Positions 18,725 through 30,805 are shown, numbered from the stretch's first letter. The stretch is DNA of 64,000 nucleotides from Desulforamulus ruminis DSM 2154 (GCF_000215085.1 NC_015589.1:1302001-1366000); one strand, 5' to 3'. Translations and numbers: made by a program. Notes: generated by a model not told the origin, from the letters alone.

Positions 18725-20884
18725 ATGGATATTCTGGCGAACCTGAATCCCGCCCAGGCCGAGGCGGTAAAACATACGGAGGGTCCATTGCTGGTGCTGG
18801 CCGGCGCCGGTTCGGGCAAGACCCGGGTGCTTACCTGCCGGGTGGCCCGGATATTGCAGCAGGGGGTTCCCCCTTATAACATTTTGGCCATTACCTTTAC
18901 CAACAAGGCGGCGGCGGAAATGAGAAACCGGGTGGAGCAACTGGTGCCCGAGGCCGCCAGGAACCTGTGGGTTACCACCTTCCACAGCGCCTGCCTGCGC
19001 ATTTTGCGGCGGGAAATCAAGGCATTGGGTTATGATTCGAACTTTTCTATTTACGATGATGCGGACCAGCAGACCGTGATCAAAGAGTGCCTGAAGGAAC
19101 TGGAGATTGATGAAAAGCGATTCCAGCCCAGGGGCATGCTTTCCGCCATTTCCGGAGCAAAGAATAAATTGCTGGATCCGAACCAATATGAACGTCAGGC
19201 CTATGAATATTTTGAGCAGGTGGTCGCCCGGGTCTACCGGTTGTATCAGGAAAAGCTGTTTAAAAATAATGCGGTGGACTTTGACGATTTGCTCGTGCTG
19301 ACGGTGAGGCTGTTCCGGGAACATCCTCATGTCCTGGGGTACTACCAAACCCGGTTTAAATACATTCTGGTGGATGAGTACCAGGATACCAACCATACCC
19401 AGTATGTCCTGGTGAATATGCTGGCTGAACGGCACCGCAATCTTTGCGTGGTGGGGGATCCCAACCAGTCCATTTATAAATGGCGGGGGGCGGATATTAA
19501 CAATATTCTCAGTTTTGAACGGGACTACCCCGAAGCCATGGTGGTAAAGCTGGAGCAAAATTACCGCTCCACCGGCAATATCCTGGAAGCGGCCAACGCC
19601 GTGATTAAAAACAACCTGGAAGCCAAGGAAATGCAGTTATGGACGGCCAAGGGAGCGGGAACCCGGATCCAAGTGTTCCGGGCGGAAAGTGAGCGCTTTG
19701 AGGCTCACTATATTGCCGACCGGGTCAAAGAACTGCGCCTTTCCGGGGATAGAAAATACCGGGAGATGGCGGTGCTTTACCGCACTCACGCCCAGTCAAG
19801 GGTATTTGAAGAAGTTTTTCTGCGTCTGGGAATTCCCTACACCATCTTCGGGGGGCAGAAATTCTATGAGCGGAAAGAAATTAAAGACTTGCTCTCTTAT
19901 CTGCGGGTCATTGTCAACCCGGTGGACGGTCAGAGTTTAAGCCGTATTATTAACGTACCCAAAAGGGGCATAGGGGCTTCCTCCCTGGAAAAAATAACGG
20001 TTTATGCCGCGGAAAGGGATCTCAGCCTGTTGGCTGCCTTGGATCAGGCGGAGGAAATACCGGGTCTGCCCGGAAAAGCCCGTAAACAGTGCGCCCTGCT
20101 GGCAGAACTGTTGTCCCAGTTTAGGCAGCAGGCCCAGTTTCTTTCAGTAACCGAAATGGTCCGGGAGGTTTTGGATAAAACCGGCTATAAGGCGGAGCTG
20201 GAGGCCGAGGACACTGTGGAGTCCCGCACCCGTTTGGAGAACTTGCAGGAATTTATGTCCGTAACCCAGGAATATGACCGGCAGCAGGGAGAGGAAGAAG
20301 GGGGCTTGGAAGACTTCCTTTCGACCATTTCCCTGGTGACCGACATGGACCGCCACGATCCCCAGTCGGACCAACTGGTTTTAATGACCCTGCACAGCGC
20401 CAAGGGACTGGAATACCCGGTGGTATTCCTGACCGGCATGGAAGAGGGGGTTTTCCCCCACAGCCGGGCTCTTTACGACCAGGAGGAGCTGGAGGAGGAA
20501 CGAAGGCTGGCCTATGTGGGCATTACCCGGGCTGAAGAACAGCTTTATTTAACCCACTGTTGGGAAAGAACCCTTTTCGGCCGCACCAACCTCAATCCCA
20601 AATCCCGTTTTCTAGAAGAAATCCCGGTGGAATTAACGGTGGGCCAGTCGGTGGCCAAAAAGACGGCCGGGCTTGGCAGCGCTGCGGGTAAAGGAACCGC
20701 TTCTCCGGCTGCCGGGGAAGTAAAATCCTATCTTCTGGGAGATAAGGTACGGCATCAGAAGTGGGGAGAAGGGGTTGTGGTCAAGGTGAAGGGGGAGGGG
20801 CCCTCTGCGGAATTATCCGTGGCCTTTCCCTCCCAGGGCATAAAAGTCCTGATCGCCGAATATGCGCCACTAGAAAAGCTATAA
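18725..20884 (+). CDS. pcrA: ATP-dependent DNA helicase PcrA (UvrD/Rep superfamily 1)
   Basis: 3'-5' helicase for replication restart, repair and removal of blocked RNA polymerase. About 719 residues. Motif Q and Walker A (LNPAQAEAV, LAGAGSGKTRVLTCR) are at the start; Walker B is ILVDEYQDTNHTQY; later motifs include GDPNQSIYKWRGA, QNYRST, TLHSAKGLEYPVVFL and VGITRAEEQLYL. The C-terminal Tudor-like domain (GDKVRHQKWGEGVVVKVKG), which binds RNA polymerase in Bacillus, is present. I place the start at the ATG at 18725, five bases from GGAGG at 18715-18719; the ATG at 18713 overlaps that site. Confidence 0.97.
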   Translation: MDILANLNPAQAEAVKHTEGPLLVLAGAGSGKTRVLTCRVARILQQGVPPYNILAITFTNKAAAEMRNRVEQLVPEAARNLWVTTFHSACLRILRREIKALGYDSNFSIYDDADQQTVIKECLKELEIDEKRFQPRGMLSAISGAKNKLLDPNQYERQAYEYFEQVVARVYRLYQEKLFKNNAVDFDDLLVLTVRLFREHPHVLGYYQTRFKYILVDEYQDTNHTQYVLVNMLAERHRNLCVVGDPNQSIYKWRGADINNILSFERDYPEAMVVKLEQNYRSTGNILEAANAVIKNNLEAKEMQLWTAKGAGTRIQVFRAESERFEAHYIADRVKELRLSGDRKYREMAVLYRTHAQSRVFEEVFLRLGIPYTIFGGQKFYERKEIKDLLSYLRVIVNPVDGQSLSRIINVPKRGIGASSLEKITVYAAERDLSLLAALDQAEEIPGLPGKARKQCALLAELLSQFRQQAQFLSVTEMVREVLDKTGYKAELEAEDTVESRTRLENLQEFMSVTQEYDRQQGEEEGGLEDFLSTISLVTDMDRHDPQSDQLVLMTLHSAKGLEYPVVFLTGMEEGVFPHSRALYDQEELEEERRLAYVGITRAEEQLYLTHCWERTLFGRTNLNPKSRFLEEIPVELTVGQSVAKKTAGLGSAAGKGTASPAAGEVKSYLLGDKVRHQKWGEGVVVKVKGEGPSAELSVAFPSQGIKVLIAEYAPLEKL

Positions 20885-20913
20885 ACCGGGAACACTAAAG
20901 GCGGAGGAAAAAT

Positions 20914-21792
20914 ATGGAACGCTTGCTTGCCGTGGTGGTTTTAACCGCCATTATCCATTTAATCAACACCCTCATTTATGCCGTGCGTCCTGCCGGGGTA
21001 ATAACCCGCCGGCTGGCCACCGCCTATTCGCTGTTTAACGTTATTTTTCTGGTGGCCCAGACAGCCAATATGCTCCAGGCCCCTTTGCTGGGATCCATCA
21101 TCGATCTGGCCGTCGGCCGGGGTGTTGAAGCTGCCGGTTCCGGGGTGAATCTGCTGAATACGCCGGTTTACCAGCAGGAACTGCTGATTCTGGACTACCA
21201 GTTCCGTACCATTATACTGGGGGCTACCGTGGGCACCCTTATCGGGGCCCTTTTTATCCCCATGTTTATTACCTTTTTTGTTAAAGGAATTGATGTGTTC
21301 GGTGAGGTCAAATCCATTCCCAAAATGCTGGGCATGATGATCTTTTCACCAGGCAAAATGGCCCGGATGGCCAAATCCGCGGTGAGAATTCCCAACCGGC
21401 AATTTTTTAAACAGGTCCTTTCAGAAAAAGTGACCATTCCCAAAAAGTTTTTGATACTGAATATTTTTATTACCGGTATTTTTACCACTTCGGTGCTTTC
21501 CTCCCTGTACGCCTGCGCCTTGTATCCCGAATTCCGGACCACCGCCTCCATGCTCTCGGGCATTATCAACGGCATAGCCACCATCTTGTTTGCCACGGTG
21601 GTGGATCCCACGGCAGCGGGCCTTACGGACCAGGCCCTGCGGGGAGAGCGTCCCGAGGCGGACATCAAACAAATGTCCTTTTATCTGGCTCTGACCCGGT
21701 TTCTGGGCACCATCCTGGCACAACTTTTCTTTGTGCCGGCGGCCTGGATCATCAAATATGTGGCGGAAATGATCGCCCGCGGAGGAATTTAA
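20914..21792 (+). CDS. amj: Lipid II flippase Amj (YdaH/DUF2837 family)
   Basis: An integral membrane protein of 292 residues matching the Amj family, the alternative flippase that moves the peptidoglycan precursor lipid II across the membrane and can replace MurJ in Bacillus. The N-terminus (LTAIIHLINTLIYAVRPAG, then RRLATAYSLFNVIFLVAQTANM) and the QAPLLGSIID loop are characteristic. About six hydrophobic segments can be seen; a basic cytoplasmic stretch (SAVRIPNRQFFKQVLSEKV) separates the halves. It sits between pcrA and ligA with gaps of under 40 bases, so probably co-transcribed. Identification rests on remembered family sequence, not a search. Confidence 0.82.
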   Translation: MERLLAVVVLTAIIHLINTLIYAVRPAGVITRRLATAYSLFNVIFLVAQTANMLQAPLLGSIIDLAVGRGVEAAGSGVNLLNTPVYQQELLILDYQFRTIILGATVGTLIGALFIPMFITFFVKGIDVFGEVKSIPKMLGMMIFSPGKMARMAKSAVRIPNRQFFKQVLSEKVTIPKKFLILNIFITGIFTTSVLSSLYACALYPEFRTTASMLSGIINGIATILFATVVDPTAAGLTDQALRGERPEADIKQMSFYLALTRFLGTILAQLFFVPAAWIIKYVAEMIARGGI

Positions 21793-21817
21793 TCCTGCTT
21801 ATACTCCTCAAATTTAG

Positions 21818-23848
<2,031 letters not shown>

Positions 23849-24157
23849 TGGAATGTGGCAACCAACTTATGAAGACCCCCCAATAATAGAATGCGGATTT
23901 AACGGATTATGCGGATTTGCGCGGATTTTATTTAGAATTAAAAATCCGTAAGAATCAATGGAAATCCGTAAATCCGTGTTCTATTATTTTAGGAAAAAAA
24001 CAGGTTGTGCGATAGGAATCATTCTGGGGTTCTTTTTGTATGGGCCTCATTTTTCTTAAAGGATTGAAAAGGGTGTCCGATAAATAAAAAGGAAATCATT
24101 GCTTGGGAAAGAATTCCTATTGTATAGGATGTTCATATGTAGGGAGGGCTGTAGAGC
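23849..24157. other. Intergenic region ligA to beta-propeller gene
   Basis: 309 bases without a gene. It holds the ACGGATTT-family repeat copy B (23884-23985) and, just after it, a stretch (CATTCTGGGGTTCTTTTTG near 24020-24038) that resembles sequence following repeat copy C at 48296-48313. The last 60 bases before the next start carry a possible weak promoter (TTGCTT near 24099, TATAGG near 24123) and a GGGAGGG ribosome site. Confidence 0.6.
23884..23985. repeat. ACGGATTT-family palindromic repeat, copy B
   Basis: Left arm AATAGAATGCGGATTTAACG followed by two more CGGATTT units; right arm GGAAATCCGTAAATCCGTG then TTCTATTA. About 100 bases, complementary arms around an A/T-rich centre. Confidence 0.85.
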
Positions 24158-25333
24158 ATGCGAATCATGAAATCTTTGCTGGTAATCACGTTACTGCTTT
24201 TAGTTCTGACCGGGCGGGCGGAGGCTGCCGGACGGTTTGACCCATACGGTGAACTGAAATGGATGCAGGAGAAATCCGGCAAGCTGTCGGCGGATCCGAC
24301 CCTGACGGATAACGGTTTATTGTACTGCCCGGTAGGCAACAAAATTTTATGCTATGATGTAAACCGGGGCGTCAAGCTGTGGGAAAGAAAAGCGGATGTG
24401 GGGGGTAAAATCACGGAACCTTTGCTGGTGCAGGAACAAACCATTTATGCCACCGGCACCGAAGGGATTCAACAAATGAAACCCAACGGGAGTTTAACCT
24501 GGGTTTACCGGGTTTACCCCAAACCTAAAGGAACCAAAAGCAGCGGCGTGGTTTCCACCGGGCCCGGTGAACTGATTTATTTTGGAGTGGCCGACGGGAT
24601 TTACGCTTTGGAGCCAAAGAAAAACTATCAGTGGCGTTACTCCGACGAGGATAACGTGGCGGCCTGCCTGGGGAACGACCGGTATGTCTATGTGAGCCTC
24701 AAGGATGCCGCCGGCACCTACAGTTTAAGCGCCCTGGACCCGGAAGGCGACCGGGTTTGGCACCAGGGGTGGGGCAAACTTAAAAACATTCGCCTGACTT
24801 TTGCCCCGGACGGCAATCTGCTGGTGGTCACCAACCCTGCCAGCTTGGGGGACAGGGACTATGGAAGGGTTCGCTGCCTGAACCCGGAAACCGGTAAGGA
24901 AATCTGGAATTACTCGGTGAAGGCCGACGACATTACGGCAGTCAGTTTTTCAACGGAAGGAAAGATATTCTTCACTGCCAACAGCCGTTTGTTTTGCCTG
25001 GATGATCAAACCGGCTTATTGGACTGGAATTTGCCCCTGCTGAACGTGTCTTCGGGAGCCGCCGTTGACGATAGCAAAAAGAGGATTTACGCCGGAAGCA
25101 CCGATGGAAGAATCTTTTGCGTCAGCTTTGCAGGAAGAGTCATTTGGGACAAAGAGGTGGACAAAACCGTCAGCCAGGAAATGCATAAGGACGGGGGTTT
25201 TATGGTGGATACCGGGAAAGACGACAAAGATTCTTTCTCCAGGGCGCCCATCCTGTTGAAAAACGGCGAGCTTTTAATTTACTCCGACAAGGGAACGATC
25301 TTTAAATTTGTGGATATTCATAAGGAGGGATAA
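24158..25333 (+). CDS. Exported PQQ-like beta-propeller repeat protein
   Basis: A 391-residue protein with a clear signal peptide (MRIMKSLLVITLLLLVLTG, cleavage probably near AEA-AGR) followed by repeated blades of the PQQ/WD-like type, such as LLYCPVGNKILCYDVNRG, IYALEPKKNYQWRY, LFCLDDQTGLLDWN and IYAGSTDGRIFCVSF. The repeats suggest a seven- or eight-blade propeller outside the membrane, usually a binding or assembly scaffold; no quinoprotein catalytic residues are evident. The SLH-domain gene follows with a one-base gap, so the two are probably made together and may work together at the cell surface. Confidence 0.8.
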   Translation: MRIMKSLLVITLLLLVLTGRAEAAGRFDPYGELKWMQEKSGKLSADPTLTDNGLLYCPVGNKILCYDVNRGVKLWERKADVGGKITEPLLVQEQTIYATGTEGIQQMKPNGSLTWVYRVYPKPKGTKSSGVVSTGPGELIYFGVADGIYALEPKKNYQWRYSDEDNVAACLGNDRYVYVSLKDAAGTYSLSALDPEGDRVWHQGWGKLKNIRLTFAPDGNLLVVTNPASLGDRDYGRVRCLNPETGKEIWNYSVKADDITAVSFSTEGKIFFTANSRLFCLDDQTGLLDWNLPLLNVSSGAAVDDSKKRIYAGSTDGRIFCVSFAGRVIWDKEVDKTVSQEMHKDGGFMVDTGKDDKDSFSRAPILLKNGELLIYSDKGTIFKFVDIHKEG

Positions 25334-25334
25334 G

Positions 25335-26696
25335 ATGCAATTTTCCTTTAAAAGGCTGCTCCTGCCTGTCCTGGTCCTGACTTTTTTCCTTCCGTCCTGC
25401 TGGGCCTACGGCGCGCCCGCCACCGGAGCCGCTGTGGATTTTACCGATCTCTCCGGCCACTGGGCCAAACAATCCATTGAAAAAATCTATGCCATTGGCT
25501 ATGTTACAGGTTTTCCGGACAACACCTACCGTCCCGATCAGCCGGTCAACTGTCTGGAAGCCCTTACCATGGTTTTGGACGGAGCCAATTACGGGGAACA
25601 GATCGCCAAGATGAAAAAGCAAAAAAATGCTTCCCCCAGCCTGTATCCGGTACCCTGGGGTCAGGATTACCTGGATTTTGCGGTGCAGCAAAAGTTTCTT
25701 CCGGAAGGCATGTTAAAAAACTTTCAATATGACCGCCCCATTACCCGGGCAGAACTGGCTTCTGTGCTGGCCAGAGCTTTTTATTTCACCGCTTCCGGAA
25801 GCCAAGGGACCTTTACGGATACGCAAAATATACCGGAAGATAATCGGACGGACGTGCAGGCGGTCAGTAAAAACGGCTTAATGTCGGGCTATAACGACGG
25901 CAGTTTCCGTCCTGCCGGGCGTGTTTCCCGGGGCGAAATGGCCGCCATTCTGGCCAAGCTTTATGATCAGGGCTGGATTCACCTAGACCCCAAACGCAAG
26001 CTCACCGGTTGGGTCTCCAAGGTTACAGCGGCTAAAAACGGACTGGAAATCGAATTGAATTCCTTGAACGGAATCCAGAAGGTTAACGCCAATGCCAACT
26101 GCAAGGGGTACTGGCAGGGAACGGCTATGGATCTGCAGCAAGCGGTCAACTACCGGGTGGAAATTCTTCTGGATACCAAGAAAAAAGCAGCCTATGTGGA
26201 ATTTTTGGAACGCAGGAATTTTACACCGGCCCAACAAGAGGTGTACGTCAGCTATCTTCGCCTGGCTGAAGGTGAACCGGTCATCATGACAGTAAAGAAC
26301 TCCATTAGTCAGGAAGTGGATTACCCCGTGGCCTGGGATGCCGAGGTTACCGATGATAAATCTAAAAGCAAAACTAAAAAGGATCTGCTGAAAAAATTAA
26401 AGGAAAACCAGTATCTTAAATTGGGACTAACTCCCGGAGGGACAGTAAAGTCCGTAAACATTCTGGATACTAAGACGATCACCGGTGAGATTAGTTCTCT
26501 AGATAGAAAACTCCAACTGGTAGGAAAAAGAAGCAGCAGTAAATATGTACCGGATCAATTCTACGGTTGGAGTTCGGGAAGATTGATTGATAAGGATGGA
26601 GACGAAATCAGCGATATTGATGTAGGCGATAAGGTGAAAATCACCTATATCGGAGAACCTTTTTACGAAAGGGTGCTGGAGATACAAAAGCTATAA
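25335..26696 (+). CDS. S-layer homology (SLH) domain protein
   Basis: A 453-residue exported protein. The signal peptide (MQFSFKRLLLPVLVLTFFLP) is followed by three SLH domains: about 35-85 (FTDLSGHWAKQSIEKIYAIG, TGFPDNTYRPDQPV), about 110-150 (RPITRAELASVLARAF) and about 155-210 (LMSGYNDGSFRPAGRVSRGE). SLH triplets bind pyruvylated secondary cell-wall polymer. The C-terminal 240 residues are lysine-rich beta-strand-like sequence I do not recognise. I chose the ATG at 25335 with AAGGAGGG upstream; an earlier in-frame start would overlap the propeller gene and precede the signal peptide. Confidence 0.88.
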   Translation: MQFSFKRLLLPVLVLTFFLPSCWAYGAPATGAAVDFTDLSGHWAKQSIEKIYAIGYVTGFPDNTYRPDQPVNCLEALTMVLDGANYGEQIAKMKKQKNASPSLYPVPWGQDYLDFAVQQKFLPEGMLKNFQYDRPITRAELASVLARAFYFTASGSQGTFTDTQNIPEDNRTDVQAVSKNGLMSGYNDGSFRPAGRVSRGEMAAILAKLYDQGWIHLDPKRKLTGWVSKVTAAKNGLEIELNSLNGIQKVNANANCKGYWQGTAMDLQQAVNYRVEILLDTKKKAAYVEFLERRNFTPAQQEVYVSYLRLAEGEPVIMTVKNSISQEVDYPVAWDAEVTDDKSKSKTKKDLLKKLKENQYLKLGLTPGGTVKSVNILDTKTITGEISSLDRKLQLVGKRSSSKYVPDQFYGWSSGRLIDKDGDEISDIDVGDKVKITYIGEPFYERVLEIQKL

Positions 26697-26701
26697 TGGG
26701 A

Positions 26702-26728
26702 GGACATGCCAACCGGCATGTCCTTTTA
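26702..26728 (+). terminator. Terminator after the SLH gene
   Basis: Perfect 9-bp stem GGACATGCC/GGCATGTCC with AACC loop and TTTT tail, between converging genes. Confidence 0.85.
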
Positions 26729-26736
26729 AGTAACAA

Positions 26737-27186
26737 CTATCTTTCTCCTCCACAACCGCAACCCCCGCCGGAAGAGGACCCTTGGCCGTGACCATGTCCG
26801 TGTCCTTGAGCTGCGATCACTTCAATTTCAATGCCCACATCCCGGGGCAGGCGGGATACCTCTACCAGGGAGCGGGCCGGGGCGGGGCAGGGAAAATATT
26901 CTCCGTAAACTTCATTAATTTTTTCAAAATCCTGCATGTCTTTCACAAAAACCGTGGCCTTCACCACCTGCTCCATGCCGATCCCGGCGGCCCCCAGAAT
27001 GGCCTTGACATTCTCCAGGCACTGACGGGCTTGAGCCTGAATGTTCCCGGTAACAATTTTTCCGGTGGCCGGGTCAATGGGAATTTGCCCCGAGGTAAAA
27101 AGCAAAGGGCCAAAACTGATGGCCTGGGAATAGGGACCGATGGCTGCAGGGGCCTGGTCGGTGCTGATGAATTTTTTTACATGCAT
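26737..27186 (-). CDS. ridA: RidA family enamine/imine deaminase with His/Gly/Cys-rich tail
   Basis: Core (residues 1-127) is a normal RidA/YjgF trimeric deaminase that clears reactive 2-aminoacrylate-type enamines: [21 protein letters not shown] at the N-terminus (shortened here), then [40 protein letters not shown] and the substrate-arginine region [15 protein letters not shown]. Unusual is a 22-residue C-terminal extension (128-149): GHGHGHGQG, then a Ser/Gly stretch and GCGCGG, which looks metal-binding. Start is the ATG with complement at 27184-27186, behind GGGAGG; upstream in-frame codons lack a ribosome site. Transcribed away from gatC. Confidence 0.92.
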   Translation of the reverse strand: MHVKKFISTDQAPAAIGPYSQAISFGPLLFTSGQIPIDPATGKIVTGNIQAQARQCLENVKAILGAAGIGMEQVVKATVFVKDMQDFEKINEVYGEYFPCPAPARSLVEVSRLPRDVGIEIEVIAAQGHGHGHGQGSSSGGGCGCGGER

Positions 27187-27289
27187 GAGGTAACCTCCCT
27201 TTAAGACTAGAAAAATCCTATTTTTAGAATACCCGCAATGGGATGGAAAAATCAATTCCTTTAAGAAAAATGTTGAATAGGTGGTTAAC

Positions 27290-27319
27290 TTGCACGGTCT
27301 TAGAAAACTCTGGTATAAT
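27290..27319 (+). promoter_or_regulatory. Promoter for gatCAB
   Basis: TTGCAC (27290-27295), 18-base spacer ending in TGG, TATAAT (27314-27319): a good -35 with a perfect, TG-extended -10, 34 bases before the gatC start. Confidence 0.75.
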
Positions 27320-27353
27320 ATTGTCAGTTTTTGAATAAAGGCAGGTGTACCGG

Positions 27354-27635
27354 TTGATTAGCAAGCAAGATGTGGAACACGTGGCCCTTTTAGGCCGTTT
27401 GGAACTCACCGAAGAAGAAAAAGAGTTGTATACCCAACAGTTGAATAAAATACTGGATGCGGCCAAAGCCCTGCAGGAACTGGATACGGAAAATGTGCCC
27501 CCTACCGCCCATGTACTGTCCCTGCAAAATGTTTTCAGGGAAGACCGGGTTGGTGAGCACATAGATCCTGAGAAGGCGTTGAGCAACGCGCCGGACCGGG
27601 ATGAGAACTTCTTTAAAGTCCCGAAAATCGTTTAG
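27354..27635 (+). CDS. gatC: Asp-tRNA(Asn)/Glu-tRNA(Gln) amidotransferase subunit GatC
   Basis: Small 93-residue subunit that wraps GatA and GatB together in the tRNA-dependent amidotransferase used by bacteria without GlnRS and/or AsnRS. Typical stretches: [20 protein letters not shown] at the start and [12 protein letters not shown] with the C-terminal [17 protein letters not shown] chose the TTG at 27354 over the GTG at 27345 because it gives the family N-terminus and lies the right distance from AAAGGCAGG. The following gene gatA is 232 bases away, separated by a palindromic repeat. Confidence 0.93.
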   Translation: MISKQDVEHVALLGRLELTEEEKELYTQQLNKILDAAKALQELDTENVPPTAHVLSLQNVFREDRVGEHIDPEKALSNAPDRDENFFKVPKIV

Positions 27636-27654
27636 TCCGCCTGTTGAATACTGC

Positions 27655-27852
27655 TTATAAGTCCTGTTGCTAGACTCCAAGGTATTGCTTTTGGGTCTAG
27701 TTGCTCGTTTTAGGGGTATTCTTCTTGGGTGCAGCTATTAAAGATTTTACATCGACTGGACCCCGGAGAATGCCCAAGAGTCTAACAACTGGACACAAAA
27801 GGAATACGGATAAGGTAACAACGAGACCCCAGAGGAATACCACTAAGACTAA
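27655..27852. repeat. Composite palindromic leader repeat, copy 2 (between gatC and gatA)
   Basis: Shares with the region upstream of purS: TTGCTAGACT (27667-27676), GGGTCTAGTTGCT (27693-27705), a 19-base identical AGTCTAACAACTGGACACA (27779-27797), and GACCCCAGAGGAATACC (27823-27839; one mismatch to copy 1). The left half carries the complements of right-half motifs, so it can fold back. It ends directly at the AGGAGGG ribosome site of gatA and splits what is normally a compact gatCAB operon. No reading frame in it looks coding. Confidence 0.75.
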
Positions 27853-27867
27853 CAGGAGGGAAAGGTT

Positions 27868-29325
27868 TTGGATCTCTGCCAGTTAACTGCCCACGAGCTT
27901 CATGATAAGCTGCAGAAAAAAGAAATATCCGCCGTTGAAATTGCCTCATCGGTGTTTAAACGGGTGGATCAGGTTGAAGAAAAAGTAAAATCCTATCTGA
28001 CCATTACCCGGGACCAGGCCATAGAAAAGGCGGAAGAAGTAGACCGCAAAATTGCCTCCGGGGAAAAGATCGGCCCCCTAGAGGGGATTCCCGTAGCCAT
28101 CAAAGATAATATGTGCACTGAAGGGGTCCGCACCACCTGCGCCTCCAAAATATTGTACAATTTTGTTCCCCCCTACACCGCCACGGTGGTGGAAAAGGTT
28201 CACCGTGCCGGTATGGTAATGGCAGGCAAGACCAACATGGATGAGTTTGCCATGGGTTCCTCCACGGAAAATTCCGGATTTCAACTGACCCGTAACCCCT
28301 GGGACCTGGAGCGGGTTCCCGGCGGTTCCAGCGGCGGGTCCGCCTCCGCCGTGGCCGCAGGGGAAGCCATTATCTCCCTGGGCTCAGATACCGGTGGTTC
28401 CATCCGGCAGCCGGCTTCCTTTTGCGGTGTGGTTGGTTTAAAGCCCACCTACGGCGCCGTTTCCCGTTACGGCTTGGTGGCTTTTGCCTCTTCTCTGGAT
28501 CAGATTGGTCCCTTTACCCGGGATGTAACGGATATGGCCCAGATGCTCAATGTGATTTGCGGCCACGATCCCATGGACAGCACCTCGGCCAATGTACAGC
28601 AGTCGGACTATACCCAATTTCTGGTTAACGATATTAAAGGACTGAAAATCGGCGTGCCCCGGGAATATATGGCCGACGGCATTGACCCCGGGGTAAAGGA
28701 ACGCATGAAGGAGGCCATGGGCAAACTAACGGAGTTGGGCGCCTGGGTGGAAGAAACCAGCATGCCCCACACCGATTACGCCATGCCGGCCTACTACCTG
28801 ATTGCCACCGCCGAGGCCAGTTCCAACCTGGCCCGTTATGACGGGGTTCGTTATGGTCTGCGGGTGGAGGATGCCGAGGATGTGGTGGACATGTTCATGC
28901 GCAGCCGCAGCCAGGGTTTTGGCACCGAAGTAAAGCGCCGGATTATGCTGGGGACCTACTCTTTGTCGGCGGGCTACTACGATGCCTATTACCTGAAAGC
29001 CCTCAAAGTACGCACCCTGATTAAGAGAGATTTTGACCGGGCCTTTGAAAAATACGATCTGCTGTTAAGTCCCGCCTCTCCCAGTACGGCCTTTAAAATT
29101 GGCGAGATGGTGAACGATCCCATCCAAATGTATTTACAGGACATTTGCACCATTCCTGTAAACCTGGCCGGCATTCCTGCCGTCTCCATCCCCTGCGGGC
29201 TGGTGAACAACCTGCCGGTGGGCCTGCAGTTCATGGGCCGGGCCTTTGATGAAGGAACGCTGCTTAGGGCAGCCTACACCCTGGAGCAAAATACCGGCTG
29301 GACCCGGATAGCACCGGAATTATAA
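27868..29325 (+). CDS. gatA: Aspartyl/glutamyl-tRNA amidotransferase subunit GatA
   Basis: Amidase-signature subunit of 485 residues that releases ammonia from glutamine for GatB. The Ser-cisSer-Lys triad is complete: Lys79 ([10 protein letters not shown]), Ser154 ([10 protein letters not shown]) and Ser178 ([10 protein letters not shown]), at the same numbers as the well-studied staphylococcal enzyme. Start is TTG behind AGGAGGGAAAGG. The leader immediately upstream is the palindromic repeat, which could affect translation of this subunit relative to gatC. Confidence 0.97.
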   Translation: MDLCQLTAHELHDKLQKKEISAVEIASSVFKRVDQVEEKVKSYLTITRDQAIEKAEEVDRKIASGEKIGPLEGIPVAIKDNMCTEGVRTTCASKILYNFVPPYTATVVEKVHRAGMVMAGKTNMDEFAMGSSTENSGFQLTRNPWDLERVPGGSSGGSASAVAAGEAIISLGSDTGGSIRQPASFCGVVGLKPTYGAVSRYGLVAFASSLDQIGPFTRDVTDMAQMLNVICGHDPMDSTSANVQQSDYTQFLVNDIKGLKIGVPREYMADGIDPGVKERMKEAMGKLTELGAWVEETSMPHTDYAMPAYYLIATAEASSNLARYDGVRYGLRVEDAEDVVDMFMRSRSQGFGTEVKRRIMLGTYSLSAGYYDAYYLKALKVRTLIKRDFDRAFEKYDLLLSPASPSTAFKIGEMVNDPIQMYLQDICTIPVNLAGIPAVSIPCGLVNNLPVGLQFMGRAFDEGTLLRAAYTLEQNTGWTRIAPEL

Positions 29326-29339
29326 GGGGGGTGACGCGG

Positions 29340-30779
29340 ATGACACAATATGAAACCATTATCGGAATTGAAGTTCACGTAGAATTAAAAACCAATACAA
29401 AAATATTCTGCAACTCTACCACCGAGTTCGGAGGAGATCCCAATACCCATGTATGTCCCGTCTGCCTGGGACTTCCCGGAACCCTGCCGGTGTTGAATAA
29501 AAAGGTGGTGGAATATGCGGTGCGGGCCGGACTGGCCTTAAATTGCAGCATTGCCAACTTTTCTAAGTTTGACCGTAAAAATTACTACTATCCCGATCTG
29601 ACAAAAAACTACCAGATCTCCCAGTATGATTTGCCCATTGCCGAGCAGGGCTATTTGGATATTGAGGTCGACGGTCAGGAGAAACGCATTGGGATTACCC
29701 GGCTGCACATGGAAGAGGATGCGGGAAAACTGGTGCACCAGGGAAACATTATGACCACTCCTTATTCCCTGGTGGATTATAACCGTGCCGGGGTACCCTT
29801 AATTGAAATTGTGTCGGAACCGGACATGAGATCGCCGGAGGAAGCCCGGGCCTATGCTGAAAAACTGAGGGCCGTCATCCAGTACACCGGAGTTTCCGAC
29901 TGCCGCATGGAAGAGGGCAGCCTGCGTTGTGACGCCAACATTTCTGTCCGCCCGGTGGGACAAAAGGAGCTGGGTACCAAAAGCGAGATTAAAAACATGA
30001 ACTCTTTCCGCGCCCTGCAGAGGGCCCTGGCCTACGAAGTGGAGCGCCAAATCGGTGTTCTGGAATCCGGCGGCCAGGTGGTTCAGGAAACCCGGACCTG
30101 GGACGAAGCCAGGGGCATCACCTTATCTATGCGCAGCAAGGAACAGGCCCACGATTACCGCTATTTTCCGGACCCGGATCTGGTGCCCTTGGTGCTGGAT
30201 CCCCAATGGATCGATTTTATCCGGCAATCCCTGCCGGAGCTGCCGGACCAGCGCCGGGCCCGTTATGTACAGGAGTTTGGTCTGCCTGTCTACGATGCCG
30301 GCATTCTGACCTTAACCAAAGAAATGTCCGATTTCTTTGAGCAAACCATCCAGCAGTACGATAACCCCAAAGCGGTCAGCAACTGGATGATGGGTGAAAT
30401 GTCCCGTCTGCTGAATGCCGGGGGTATGGAAATCGTCCAGTGCAAAATTAAGCCGGCCCAATTGGCCAGCCTGCTTAAGTTAATCGATAAGGGAACCATT
30501 AGCGGAAAAATTGCCAAAACCGTTTTTGAAGAAATGTTTGCCTCCGGCAAGGACCCCGAGGCCGTTGTCCAGGAAAAGGGTCTGGTACAGATTTCCGATG
30601 AGGGAGCCATTGCGGCGGTAGTGGACGAGGTCATTGCCGCTAATCCCAAATCGGTGGAGGATTTCCGGGCGGGCAAGGAAAAGGCCATTGGCTTTCTGGT
30701 GGGGCAGGTGATGCGAGCCACCAAAGGTAAGGCCAACCCCGAACTGGTGAACAAGCTGCTCAAAGAAAAGCTCCAATAG
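29340..30779 (+). CDS. gatB: Aspartyl/glutamyl-tRNA amidotransferase subunit GatB
   Basis: Kinase/transamidase subunit of 479 residues that phosphorylates and amidates misacylated Glu-tRNA(Gln) or Asp-tRNA(Asn). N-terminal [57 protein letters not shown] and the [13 protein letters not shown] cradle motifs are clear; the C-terminal helical and YqeY-like tail domains ([17 protein letters not shown]) are intact. The ATG at 29340 is eight bases from AAGGGGGG; the GTG at 29331 overlaps it. GatC-A-B order is as in Bacillus. Confidence 0.97.
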   Translation: MTQYETIIGIEVHVELKTNTKIFCNSTTEFGGDPNTHVCPVCLGLPGTLPVLNKKVVEYAVRAGLALNCSIANFSKFDRKNYYYPDLTKNYQISQYDLPIAEQGYLDIEVDGQEKRIGITRLHMEEDAGKLVHQGNIMTTPYSLVDYNRAGVPLIEIVSEPDMRSPEEARAYAEKLRAVIQYTGVSDCRMEEGSLRCDANISVRPVGQKELGTKSEIKNMNSFRALQRALAYEVERQIGVLESGGQVVQETRTWDEARGITLSMRSKEQAHDYRYFPDPDLVPLVLDPQWIDFIRQSLPELPDQRRARYVQEFGLPVYDAGILTLTKEMSDFFEQTIQQYDNPKAVSNWMMGEMSRLLNAGGMEIVQCKIKPAQLASLLKLIDKGTISGKIAKTVFEEMFASGKDPEAVVQEKGLVQISDEGAIAAVVDEVIAANPKSVEDFRAGKEKAIGFLVGQVMRATKGKANPELVNKLLKEKLQ

Positions 30780-30805
30780 CCATGAGAATAAGCTGAGACT
30801 TTATC

